DNA of 64,000 nt. Origin: Metapseudomonas sp043392685. Its GTDB lineage: Bacteria; Pseudomonadota; Gammaproteobacteria; Pseudomonadales; Pseudomonadaceae. How positions within the stretch are numbered: the stretch's first letter is position 1; the number at the start of each line of letters is the position of its first letter. The translations under genes and the position numbers were made by a program. Below are positions 52,566 to 60,332 of this stretch, in pieces. Where the stretch lies: assembly GCA_043392685.1 (NCBI GenBank), contig JBHZGM010000022.1; one strand, written 5' to 3'. Under the pieces are notes generated by a model. The model worked only from the letters and a program-made list of their open reading frames with translations, made no database searches and was not told the origin of the DNA.

Positions 52566-54710
52566 CTAGGCGCGAAACTGCTGCATCAGCCCCTGCTGAT
52601 GGTTGGCCAGGTCATTGAGCTGGCGGCTGACCTGCGCCGACTGCTCGGCCTGGCCGGACAGGGATTCGGTCACGTCGCGGATGGCCCCGACGTTGCGGTT
52701 GATTTCATCTGCGACGCTGCTTTGTTCCTCGGCGGCACTGGCGATCTGCAGATTCATCTCGGTGATCAGATTAACGGCATCGCTGATGCGCTCCAGGGCG
52801 GCCACAGCCTGTTGCACCTGGTCGACATTTTCCTGGGCCAGGCCATGGCTGCCCTGCATGGCCCGGGTCACGTCGCGGGTGCCGTTCTGCAGGTCGTCGA
52901 TGACCTGGCGGATCTCTTCCACCGAGTCCTGTGTGCGGCGCGCCAGGCTGCGCACCTCGTCGGCTACCACGGCGAAGCCGCGCCCGGCATCACCGGCGCG
53001 GGCCGCCTCGATGGCCGCGTTCAAAGCCAGCAGGTTGGTCTGCCCGGCGATGGAGAGGATCACCTCCAGCACCGAACCGATCTGCTCGCTGCTCTGGGCC
53101 AGCGTCTGCAACTGATCCATGGCCTCGCTCATGTCCCGCGCCTGGGCATGGATGGCGTTGGTGGTACGGGTGATCACGTCCAGGCCTTCGCGGCTGGCCT
53201 GGTCGGCGTTGCGCGCGGCGTCGGCGGCCTGCGCCGCGCTCTGGGCCGAGGCGTTGGCCGTTGCGGACATTTCATGCAGGGCGGTGGCGACCTGATCGAT
53301 CTCGCGGAACTGCTGCTGCATGCCTTCGCTGGTCTGGCGGGCGATCAGCGCCGACTGGTCGGCGGTGTCGCGGGCATCGCGCACCGAGCCCTGGACCTTG
53401 GCGATCACCGGTTGCAGCTTGTCGAGGAAGCGATTGAAGGCCTGCGCCAGGCGGCCCAGTTCATCGCTCCGGGCGTAGGTCAGGCGCCGGGTGAGGTCGC
53501 CTTCGCCGTCAGCGATGTCTTCCAGCATGGCGGCCAGCCGCAGCAGCGGGCGGGTGACGCCACGGGCGGCCAGCCAGATCAGCGCGATGCCGAGCAGTGC
53601 CGCGACCGACCCCAGGGCGAACTCCAGTGCCGAGCTTTGCAGGCGCTCCTCATCCATCTGCACCTTCAAGGCTTCGGCGGGCGCCAGAAGCACCTGCTGC
53701 GGTACGCCCAGCAGCACACCCCAAGGCTTGGCGCCGGTGATGGGTGTGAGGGGTTCCAGCACGCTGATCTGCCCCTCGTCGAGAAAGGCATGGGGCTCAT
53801 TGCGGCCGAGGAAATCGAGGACGCCGGCTGCCTGCTCCGGCAGCACGGCTTGCAGGCGTTTTCCCAGCTGGGCAGCGTCCTGGCTGTGGCCGGCGACCAC
53901 GCCCGACGGGCTGATGATGCTGACGCGACCCTTGCCTTCATAGAGCTTGCGGCTGCTGGCCAAGGCGTCCTGTTGCAGGCTGTCGAGGCTGATATCCAGG
54001 CCGATCACCGCCAGCACCTTGCCGTTCTCCAGCAATGGGAAGGCAATGCTGGTGACCAGCTTGCGGCTGCCTGAGGAGTCGTCGAAGTAGGGTTCCAGCA
54101 AGCACAGTTGCCCGCTGTCACGCGGGCAGGTGAAGAACGCGTTGAAGGGGGCGCCGCTGGGGCCGGGGGCGGTATCGGCCAGCAGCTTTTCGTCACCCGG
54201 CACCGCTTGCAGCTCGCCCGGCCTGGCTTGTAGCCAGTACAACGCGAAGCGCCCGGCGTCGTTGCTGCCGAGGTCGCTGCGGCCCTGGAATTCGGCATCG
54301 CGGCCATCAAGGGCGTTGGACTGGAAGATGAGGAACAGGCCAAGCAGCTCGGGGCGCTGCTCCAGGGCTTTGCGCAGTTCGCCGGTCAGTTGGGCGCGCA
54401 GGGTTTCGGCGTCGATTTCGCCATGGGCGGCGCGTTCACGCAGATAGAGCAGGTGTCGCGCCAGGCCCAGGCCGTACTCGTGAGTACGGGTGAAACTGCG
54501 CTGGATCTGCAGGGCCTGCACCTTGCCCTGGGCCTGCAAGTTGAGGCGCGCGGCTTCGGCCAGCATGCTCGCGCTGGAATCCTTGACCCGCTCGGTACTG
54601 GCGCGGGTCTGGTAGAGCGACAGGCCGACCAGCAGGCCTACCACCAGGATCAGGCAGAGGCTCGCCAGCAGGGTGATCTTGCTTTGGATGCTGAGGGTGG
54701 GGCTGGACAT
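52566..54710 (-). CDS. Methyl-accepting chemotaxis protein with dCache-type sensor
   Basis: A 714-residue chemoreceptor with two membrane helices (about 10-32 and 358-380) around a large periplasmic dCache-like domain that usually binds small organic ligands. HAMP and the signalling domain follow, with the tip motif IAGQTNLLALNAAIEAARAG. It lies 48 bases after the porin gene at 54758 on the same strand, so it may share its message and sense the same compounds. There is no C-terminal pentapeptide. Confidence 0.92.
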   Translation of the reverse strand: MSSPTLSIQSKITLLASLCLILVVGLLVGLSLYQTRASTERVKDSSASMLAEAARLNLQAQGKVQALQIQRSFTRTHEYGLGLARHLLYLRERAAHGEIDAETLRAQLTGELRKALEQRPELLGLFLIFQSNALDGRDAEFQGRSDLGSNDAGRFALYWLQARPGELQAVPGDEKLLADTAPGPSGAPFNAFFTCPRDSGQLCLLEPYFDDSSGSRKLVTSIAFPLLENGKVLAVIGLDISLDSLQQDALASSRKLYEGKGRVSIISPSGVVAGHSQDAAQLGKRLQAVLPEQAAGVLDFLGRNEPHAFLDEGQISVLEPLTPITGAKPWGVLLGVPQQVLLAPAEALKVQMDEERLQSSALEFALGSVAALLGIALIWLAARGVTRPLLRLAAMLEDIADGEGDLTRRLTYARSDELGRLAQAFNRFLDKLQPVIAKVQGSVRDARDTADQSALIARQTSEGMQQQFREIDQVATALHEMSATANASAQSAAQAADAARNADQASREGLDVITRTTNAIHAQARDMSEAMDQLQTLAQSSEQIGSVLEVILSIAGQTNLLALNAAIEAARAGDAGRGFAVVADEVRSLARRTQDSVEEIRQVIDDLQNGTRDVTRAMQGSHGLAQENVDQVQQAVAALERISDAVNLITEMNLQIASAAEEQSSVADEINRNVGAIRDVTESLSGQAEQSAQVSRQLNDLANHQQGLMQQFRA

Positions 54711-54757
54711 GGGAAACAGTCGTGTGAAGACCCGGGACGTCGCCGCCCCGGACGGGT

Positions 54758-56083
54758 TCAGAAGGTGGTGACGAACACCAGCTGGCTGTAGAGGTTGCTG
54801 TCGTTGCCGCCGAGCTGGGTGCCGCCTTCTTCCGCGCTGCGGTCAGGCTTGTAGAGGCCGACCAGGGGCATGACGATCAGGTTGTCGCTCACCGCCCACT
54901 CGGCATAGAGATCCAGTTCGCGGCCGTCGGTATTGCCCAGGTCGCGGTCCAGGGTGTTGAAGTCGAACCACAGGGCGCCGAGGCTCAGGTTCTCCAGCGG
55001 CGACACCTTGAAGGCGACGTGATGGACCTGGGTGTTGCTGTTGAACGGGCCGGCATAGTTGGCCGCCACCTCACCCTGGAACCAGGTGCCGTAGCCACGG
55101 CTGAAACCGGTGAACAGCGCGTCGTAACCTTCCGAGAAACGGCTGTAGCGGTAGCTGACGTATGGGCTCCAGGCCACATCGGAGAAGGTCCAGCCGGCTT
55201 CCAGGTACCAGGCGTTCTCGTCGTCGACGTTCTTCTTGTCCTGCCAGGCGTATTCACCGGAGAGGAACAGGTTCTCCACCCCGGCATTGCCCTGGCCGCG
55301 CACGCTGTAGGTCTTCATGCCGTCGCGCTCGGCCTGGAAGGGCGAGGCGAATTCTTCATCGATGTCGCGGATGTCGATGGCGGTCAGGCCCAAGGTGCCG
55401 GCAGCGGATACATGCTCCAGGTTGCCCACCAGCATCTCGGGTTTGGCCTGGGCGCGGTTGTCGGATTTCAGCCACATCAGGTCGCCACGCAGGCCGTCCT
55501 TGCCGCCCAGGCGCAGCACGGCGGTCTGGTCGAAGGCCTTGCGCGCGGCCAGCCAGTAGGCGCCACCGCGGTTGAACTCGCCATCGGCAAGACCCTTGCC
55601 GAGGTTCAGGGCGTCGCCGTTGATGAGGAAGCCGTCGCCGATCATCAGGTTCTGCCGGCCGAAGGAAAAGTCCACGCCATCTTCACCCAGGGCTTCGAAC
55701 AACTGGCCGGAACGCCAGCCGAGGTAGGCGTCCTCGATCTTGGTGGTGCGCTCGGAACCGTCGGTGAAGCCCGCCGCATCGCCGTCACCCCAGGTGCCGG
55801 AGCTGAGCAGGTTGAAGGCGCCGTAGCTGGTGCCGGCCCCCGCCAGCCCCTGGTCGAAGCTGATGCCGTACTTGGCATACCCCTCGCGCCAGGACGACGA
55901 GCCTTCGCTCTTCGAACCGGCGATGGCGTAGTTCTCCTGGCTATGGAAGAAGCCGTACACGGCCTCCAGGGTGGCGTTCAGGTGAGTGTCTTCGTCGGCG
56001 TACAGCTCATAGGCGCCGGCCTGGGTAGCTGCGCCCACCAGCAGGGCCAGGGTGGAGACTCGGAACAGGGCAGACCGCTTCAT
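54758..56083 (-). CDS. Outer-membrane beta-barrel porin (alginate-export-like family)
   Basis: A 441-residue outer-membrane protein. It has a signal peptide (residues 1-24, ending AGA), many amphipathic strands with aromatic girdles and a C-terminal phenylalanine (LVFVTTF). Sections such as KIEDAYLGWRSGQLF and GRQNLMIGDGFL resemble the alginate-export-like porin group. AGGAAG precedes the ATG. It heads a likely two-gene unit with the chemoreceptor. The substrate is unknown. Confidence 0.82.
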   Translation of the reverse strand: MKRSALFRVSTLALLVGAATQAGAYELYADEDTHLNATLEAVYGFFHSQENYAIAGSKSEGSSSWREGYAKYGISFDQGLAGAGTSYGAFNLLSSGTWGDGDAAGFTDGSERTTKIEDAYLGWRSGQLFEALGEDGVDFSFGRQNLMIGDGFLINGDALNLGKGLADGEFNRGGAYWLAARKAFDQTAVLRLGGKDGLRGDLMWLKSDNRAQAKPEMLVGNLEHVSAAGTLGLTAIDIRDIDEEFASPFQAERDGMKTYSVRGQGNAGVENLFLSGEYAWQDKKNVDDENAWYLEAGWTFSDVAWSPYVSYRYSRFSEGYDALFTGFSRGYGTWFQGEVAANYAGPFNSNTQVHHVAFKVSPLENLSLGALWFDFNTLDRDLGNTDGRELDLYAEWAVSDNLIVMPLVGLYKPDRSAEEGGTQLGGNDSNLYSQLVFVTTF

Positions 56084-56482
56084 CGCAATGCTTCCTTTTT
56101 TGTAGGTATTGGCAGGGGAGCGTTTCTGCGACCGGATACTAAGGAGTTGCCAACGGCTGGCCTTGTGCCTGCTTGCCAAGGGCTTGAGCCTGCGTGCCAG
56201 ATTCGGCGCGGAGCATTGCTGTGGCTTTTGTTGTGGGGGCGAATTCATTTGAACATTGGAAACCACGTCCTGCCTGTGACGATTCGAATGCTCGGGCTGG
56301 CAGGATGAGTCCGATCGGGTAGCCGAGGTGGGGCTTGAGATCGGTGCGCGCAGCGCACCCTACGGTTCAGACCGAGCTAAAGAGATCGACCTTTTGCAAT
56401 GGACTGATCGGTAGGGTGCGCCGTGCGCACCGGCAACCTTTTGCAATTGAAATCGCCACAGGGTGAGGCTGCCGTGGCTGCC
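56084..56482. other. Intergenic region with a nested, split REP element
   Basis: No gene is supported in these 399 bases. The left end of the GTGGGGGCGAATTC family is at 56231-56250 and a matching right end (CAATTGAAATCGCCACAGG) at 56444-56462. Between them lies a different inverted repeat at 56343-56431, with 21-base ends GGTGCGCGCAGCGCACCCTAC and GTAGGGTGCGCCGTGCGCACC. The first 100 bases carry the porin leader and promoter. Confidence 0.7.
56343..56431. repeat. GTAGGGTGCGC-family inverted repeat inside an older REP
   Basis: The 89-base element has 21-base terminal inverted repeats that differ at only three central positions. The interior is not self-paired. It appears to split an element of the GTGGGGG family into two parts 190 bases apart. 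Confidence 0.7.
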
Positions 56483-57796
56483 TCAGTCGAGCTCCTTGCC
56501 GGCGGTTTCCGGGGCGAGCATCAGGCCGAGCAGGGCCAGCAGGATGGCGCCGAAGATGTACCAGGCCGGCGCGTTGGGGCTGCCGGTGAGGCTGACCAGG
56601 CTGGCGGCGAAGAACTGCGCGAAGCCGCCGAACAGGGCCACGCCGATGCAGTAGGCCAGGGACATGCCGCTGGCGCGGATTTCTACCGGGAACAGCTCCG
56701 GCAGGATCGCCAGGTTCGGCACGATGGTGTAGGTCAGCGGAATGCTGAGCAGGAACACCACCGCCAGCAGCACGCTGATATCCGGGTTCTGGTTGATCAC
56801 CAGGAAGGCCGGGTAGATCGCCAGCAGGAGGATCGGCAGCGGCCAGAAGATCGCCTTGCGCCGGCCGATGCGGTCGCTCAGGCGGCCGGCGTGGACGGAC
56901 AGCAGCAACGGCGGCAGGCAGGCGACGATGGCCGCCCAGGTGCCGGTGCCGAGCGGCATGCCGAGCACGCCGATGGCATGGTTGGCCAGGTAGAACTGGA
57001 TCACGTAGATGGGCACGGTGGCGCCGATCACCAGCAGGATGCCGGCGCACAGCTGGCGCGGATGGGCGAGCAGCAGGGCGAGGCGGTTGACCTCCGCCGG
57101 GCGAGCCCTGGCGCCGGCCACGCGGTGCGCCTCGGTCTCGTCCAGGCGGTGACGGATGTATTCGCTGACCGGCGCCGCGAGGATGCCCACCGCGAAAATC
57201 ATCCGCCAGCCCCAGCTGTCCATGGCCTCGGGCGTCAGCAGGCTGCTCAGGGCCGTAACGAGCAGGCCGCCCATGAAGATCCCCAGGCTCTGGCTGAAGG
57301 TCTGCCAGCTGCAGTAGTAACCGCGGGTGTCCTTGTCGGCGTACTCCATCAGCATGGTGGTGGAGGTGCCGATCTGCCCGCCCACGGCGAAGCCCTGCAG
57401 CAGCCGGGCGATGATCACCAGCGCCGGGCCGAAGAGGCCGGCCTGGGCATGGGTGGGCGCCAGGGTGAACAGCAGCGAGCCGAGCGCCATCAGCCACAGG
57501 GTCAGGCGCATGGCGGACTTGCGGCCGGCACGGTCGGCGTACAGACCGATCACCAGGCCGCCCAGCGGGCGCATGACGAAGCCGGTGCCGAACACCGCCA
57601 GGGAAAGCATCAGGGGGATCAGCGGGTGGTCGCCGAAGGGGAAGAACAGCCGGGCCATCAGGGTCGCCAGCATGCTGTAGACCAGGAAATCGTAGAACTC
57701 CAGGGCATTGCCCAGGCAGATCGCCGCGATGGCCTTGTGGTTGGCGGGCCGGGGCCGGTCCTGGCTGAGTTCGAATGATGTTGTTCTTGTTGTCAT
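56483..57796 (-). CDS. MFS transporter (metabolite:H+ symporter family)
   Basis: A 437-residue permease with 12 predicted helices. The early FYDFLVYSMLATLMARLFF and the loop RPLGGLVIGLYADRAGRKSAMRL match the MHS group, which imports organic acids such as citrate, shikimate or proline-like compounds with protons. It lies 27 bases after an amidohydrolase gene on the same strand, so it probably imports the substrate of that enzyme. GAGGA precedes the ATG. Confidence 0.92.
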   Translation of the reverse strand: MTTRTTSFELSQDRPRPANHKAIAAICLGNALEFYDFLVYSMLATLMARLFFPFGDHPLIPLMLSLAVFGTGFVMRPLGGLVIGLYADRAGRKSAMRLTLWLMALGSLLFTLAPTHAQAGLFGPALVIIARLLQGFAVGGQIGTSTTMLMEYADKDTRGYYCSWQTFSQSLGIFMGGLLVTALSSLLTPEAMDSWGWRMIFAVGILAAPVSEYIRHRLDETEAHRVAGARARPAEVNRLALLLAHPRQLCAGILLVIGATVPIYVIQFYLANHAIGVLGMPLGTGTWAAIVACLPPLLLSVHAGRLSDRIGRRKAIFWPLPILLLAIYPAFLVINQNPDISVLLAVVFLLSIPLTYTIVPNLAILPELFPVEIRASGMSLAYCIGVALFGGFAQFFAASLVSLTGSPNAPAWYIFGAILLALLGLMLAPETAGKELD

Positions 57797-57823
57797 GGTG
57801 TGGTTCCTCGGGGAAGGTCCGGG

Positions 57824-58999
57824 TCAGGCCAGGAAGCGCTGTGCCAGTCTGACCCAGAAAGTGGCCCCCAGTGGCAGGGCCTGGTCGTTGAAGTCGTAGC
57901 CGGGGTTGTGCACTTCGCAGCCGCCGTCGCCCTCGCCATTGCCGATCAGCAGATAGCAGCCGGGCACCTGCTCCAGCCAGAAGGCGAAGTCGTCGCTGGC
58001 GCAGATGGGTTTCAGGCCCGGAGCCAGCCCCTCATCCCCCAGCCAGTCGCGGATCACGTCGCTGGCCAGTTGGCTGGCGGCCGGGTCGTTGACCAGTACC
58101 GGGTAGCCGTTGTCGAAGGTCACTTCAGCACTGGCGCCGAAGCTTTCGGCATGGTGCTCCGCCAGGGCCTGGACACGCTGGCGGAGCAACTGGCGGACCC
58201 GCGGGTCCAGCGCGCGGATGCTCAGGCGCAGCTCGGCGCTCTGTGGGATCACGTTGGGCGCGTCACCGGCGAGGAAGGCGCCGATGGTGATGATCGCCGT
58301 CTCGCTGGGCGGCACGTTGCGCGACACCACGGTCTGCAGCGCCATGACCAGCGAGGCGCCGATCACCACCGGGTCCACTGCCTTGTCCGGCATGGCACCG
58401 TGGCCACCGGTGCCGTGGATGACGATGGTCGCGCTGTCGGTGGAGGCCATGCAGGGGCCGGCCAGCACGCCGAAGCGGCCTACCGGCATGCCGGGGGAAT
58501 TGTGCAGGGCGAACAGGGCGTCGCAGGGGAACAGGCGGAACACGCCCTCGTCGAGCATGCGCCTGGCGCCGGAACCGCCGTGACCTTCCTCGGCGGGCTG
58601 GAAGAACAGATGCAGGGTGCCGCGCCAGCTGCGTTCGCGGGCCAGTTCGCAGGCCGCCGCCAGGAGCATGGCGGTATGCCCGTCATGGCCGCAGGCGTGC
58701 ATCTTGCCGGGAACGCGGCTGCTCCAGGGACGGCCACTGCATTCCTCGATGGGCAGGGCGTCCAGCTCGGCGCGCAGGCCGAGGGTCGGCCCCTCGCCGT
58801 TGCGCAGGGTAGCGACCACGGCGGTGCCGGCCAGATCCAGGTGCAACTCGTAGCCCCACTCGCGCAGGTGCTGGATCACCTTGCCGCGGGTGGCGAACTC
58901 CTCGAAGCCCAGCTCGGGCTCGGCGTGTATGGCGCGGCGCAGTTCGATCATGGCAGGCGTGATGGCGGCGATGCCGGGATGGATCGGGGGTGTGTGCAT
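57824..58999 (-). CDS. M20 family amidohydrolase (hippurate hydrolase-like)
   Basis: A 391-residue zinc-type aminoacylase/amidohydrolase. Motifs are MHACGHDGHTAMLLAA, PAEEGHGGSGARRMLDEG and the C-terminal ASDDFAFWLEQVPGCYLLIG. These enzymes remove an acyl group from an amino acid, as in hippurate. It is the first gene of a unit with the MFS transporter and diverges from a LysR regulator. AGGA precedes the ATG. The true substrate is not visible. Confidence 0.92.
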   Translation of the reverse strand: MHTPPIHPGIAAITPAMIELRRAIHAEPELGFEEFATRGKVIQHLREWGYELHLDLAGTAVVATLRNGEGPTLGLRAELDALPIEECSGRPWSSRVPGKMHACGHDGHTAMLLAAACELARERSWRGTLHLFFQPAEEGHGGSGARRMLDEGVFRLFPCDALFALHNSPGMPVGRFGVLAGPCMASTDSATIVIHGTGGHGAMPDKAVDPVVIGASLVMALQTVVSRNVPPSETAIITIGAFLAGDAPNVIPQSAELRLSIRALDPRVRQLLRQRVQALAEHHAESFGASAEVTFDNGYPVLVNDPAASQLASDVIRDWLGDEGLAPGLKPICASDDFAFWLEQVPGCYLLIGNGEGDGGCEVHNPGYDFNDQALPLGATFWVRLAQRFLA

Positions 59000-59072
59000 G
59001 TCGTGCTTGTCCTGGATGACGGCGCCGGTTGGCTGGGTCGGTGTGGTGGCCTAACCTAGCGCCCACGCCGGA

Positions 59073-59086
59073 GCGGCATAAGCCGC
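59073..59086. promoter_or_regulatory. Palindromic operator candidate between the amidohydrolase and lysR genes
   Basis: GCGGC-ATAA-GCCGC lies 48 bases upstream of the LysR start and 73 bases from the amidohydrolase ATG. LysR regulators usually bind such interrupted dyads in the divergent promoter region. Confidence 0.45.
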
Positions 59087-59133
59087 AAAAATGTTGTCGT
59101 GACCAGCTTTGGTGTTCAGCCAGGAGAGTCCCC

Positions 59134-60084
59134 TTGAAGTTGCATCAGCTACAGGCCCTGATCGCCGTCGCCGACGGCGGCGGGATTCGCGCGGCCGCCC
59201 GTGGCCTCGGCCTGTCCCAGGCGGCCATCACCCGGGCGCTGCGCGAACTGGAGGAAGAGCAGGGCCTGTCATTGCTGCTGCGTCATGCCGGCGGGGCGCG
59301 GCTCAGTGATGCGGGGCTGGTGCTGTTACCCCACGCCCGGCAGATCGCCAGCCAGCTGGAAAGCGCCGAGCGCGATCTGGCCAGCCTGCGTGGCGAGGTG
59401 CCGGCGCGGCTCTGCGTAGGCGTCACGCCCTGGTTCGGACAGACCCTGCTGGCATCAGCCGTGCAGGCCTTTCGCCGGGAGATGCCGGCGGTGCAGCTGG
59501 AACTCTACGAAGGCCTGCAGGCGGTGAGCCTGCCGCTGTTGCGCAGTGGCGTGATGCATTTCGCCCTGGGCCCGGCCGGTGCCTTGCCCGCCCAGGAGTT
59601 CGTCCACGAGCCCCTGGCCCGCTACCGCATGAAGGTGCTCGCCCGCGAAGGCCATCCGCTGCAGGGCGCCCGCTCCCTGGCGGAGCTGCTGGAACAGGAC
59701 TGGGTGATGAACTTCACCCAGGCCAACTATGCACAGGTGGTGCAGCAACTGTTCGGCCGCCACGGTCATGAACTGCCGCCCGGACGCATTGTCTGCGCAC
59801 AGTCCAGCGCCATGCTCAGCGCCCTGATCGTCGATGCCGGACTGCTCGGCTACTCCCCCGAGCCGATGCTCCTGTGCGAGCCCCTGCGCGGCAGGGCACG
59901 GGCGCTGGAGCTGGACGAAGCGCTGGCCGACGGCGATATCAGTGTGATGCGCCTGCGCGACCAGGTTCCTGACCCGGCGGCGCGCTGCTTCATCCAGTGC
60001 CTGCAGCAGGCATTGAAAGCCTGCGCGCGTTCGCGCAACGCCGATGACCGGCGCCTGGCGGACATGCTGGAGCTGCTGTTCTAG
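59134..60084 (+). CDS. LysR-type transcriptional regulator
   Basis: A 316-residue regulator with an N-terminal winged helix (LKLHQLQALIAVADGGGIRAAA; helix RGLGLSQAAITRALRELEEE) and an effector domain. The start is TTG at 59134, with AGGAG seven bases upstream; no ATG fits. It is divergent from the amidohydrolase-MFS unit and is the likely regulator of that unit. The ligand is unknown. Confidence 0.9.
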   Translation: MKLHQLQALIAVADGGGIRAAARGLGLSQAAITRALRELEEEQGLSLLLRHAGGARLSDAGLVLLPHARQIASQLESAERDLASLRGEVPARLCVGVTPWFGQTLLASAVQAFRREMPAVQLELYEGLQAVSLPLLRSGVMHFALGPAGALPAQEFVHEPLARYRMKVLAREGHPLQGARSLAELLEQDWVMNFTQANYAQVVQQLFGRHGHELPPGRIVCAQSSAMLSALIVDAGLLGYSPEPMLLCEPLRGRARALELDEALADGDISVMRLRDQVPDPAARCFIQCLQQALKACARSRNADDRRLADMLELLF

Positions 60085-60123
60085 CGCCCGGCGGGCTTCG
60101 CGTCGGGCACGCTGCTGGCCTGT

Positions 60124-60209
60124 CGTAGGTTGGTCCGAGCTTTGCGAGGCCCGCCGTGAAAAGCCCGACCTGGATCGTTGGGCTTCGCTTCGCTCTGCCA
60201 CAACCTACG
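60124..60209. repeat. CGTAGGTTGG-family inverted repeat (copy 2)
   Basis: It starts CGTAGGTTGGTCCGAGC and ends CTGCCACAACCTACG. It shares the ends and the internal CGTTGGGCTTCGCTTCGCTC with the copy at 50984. A partial REP of the GGGGCGAATCCATTCGCC type follows at 60232-60253. Confidence 0.78.
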
Positions 60210-60283
60210 GGTGGAATTCCGCGTACGTCCTGTAGGGGCGAATCCATTCGCCAGGCGGGACGTAGTCTCGCCGTTCGCGCAGG

Positions 60284-60308
60284 CAAAAAAACCGGCCCGA
60301 AGGCCGGT
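60284..60308 (-). terminator. Terminator of paaZ
   Basis: On the minus strand ACCGGCC and GGCCGGT form a hairpin followed by seven T residues, 24 bases after the paaZ stop. Confidence 0.88.
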
Positions 60309-60332
60309 CTTGAACTCACGCAGCGACTCGCT

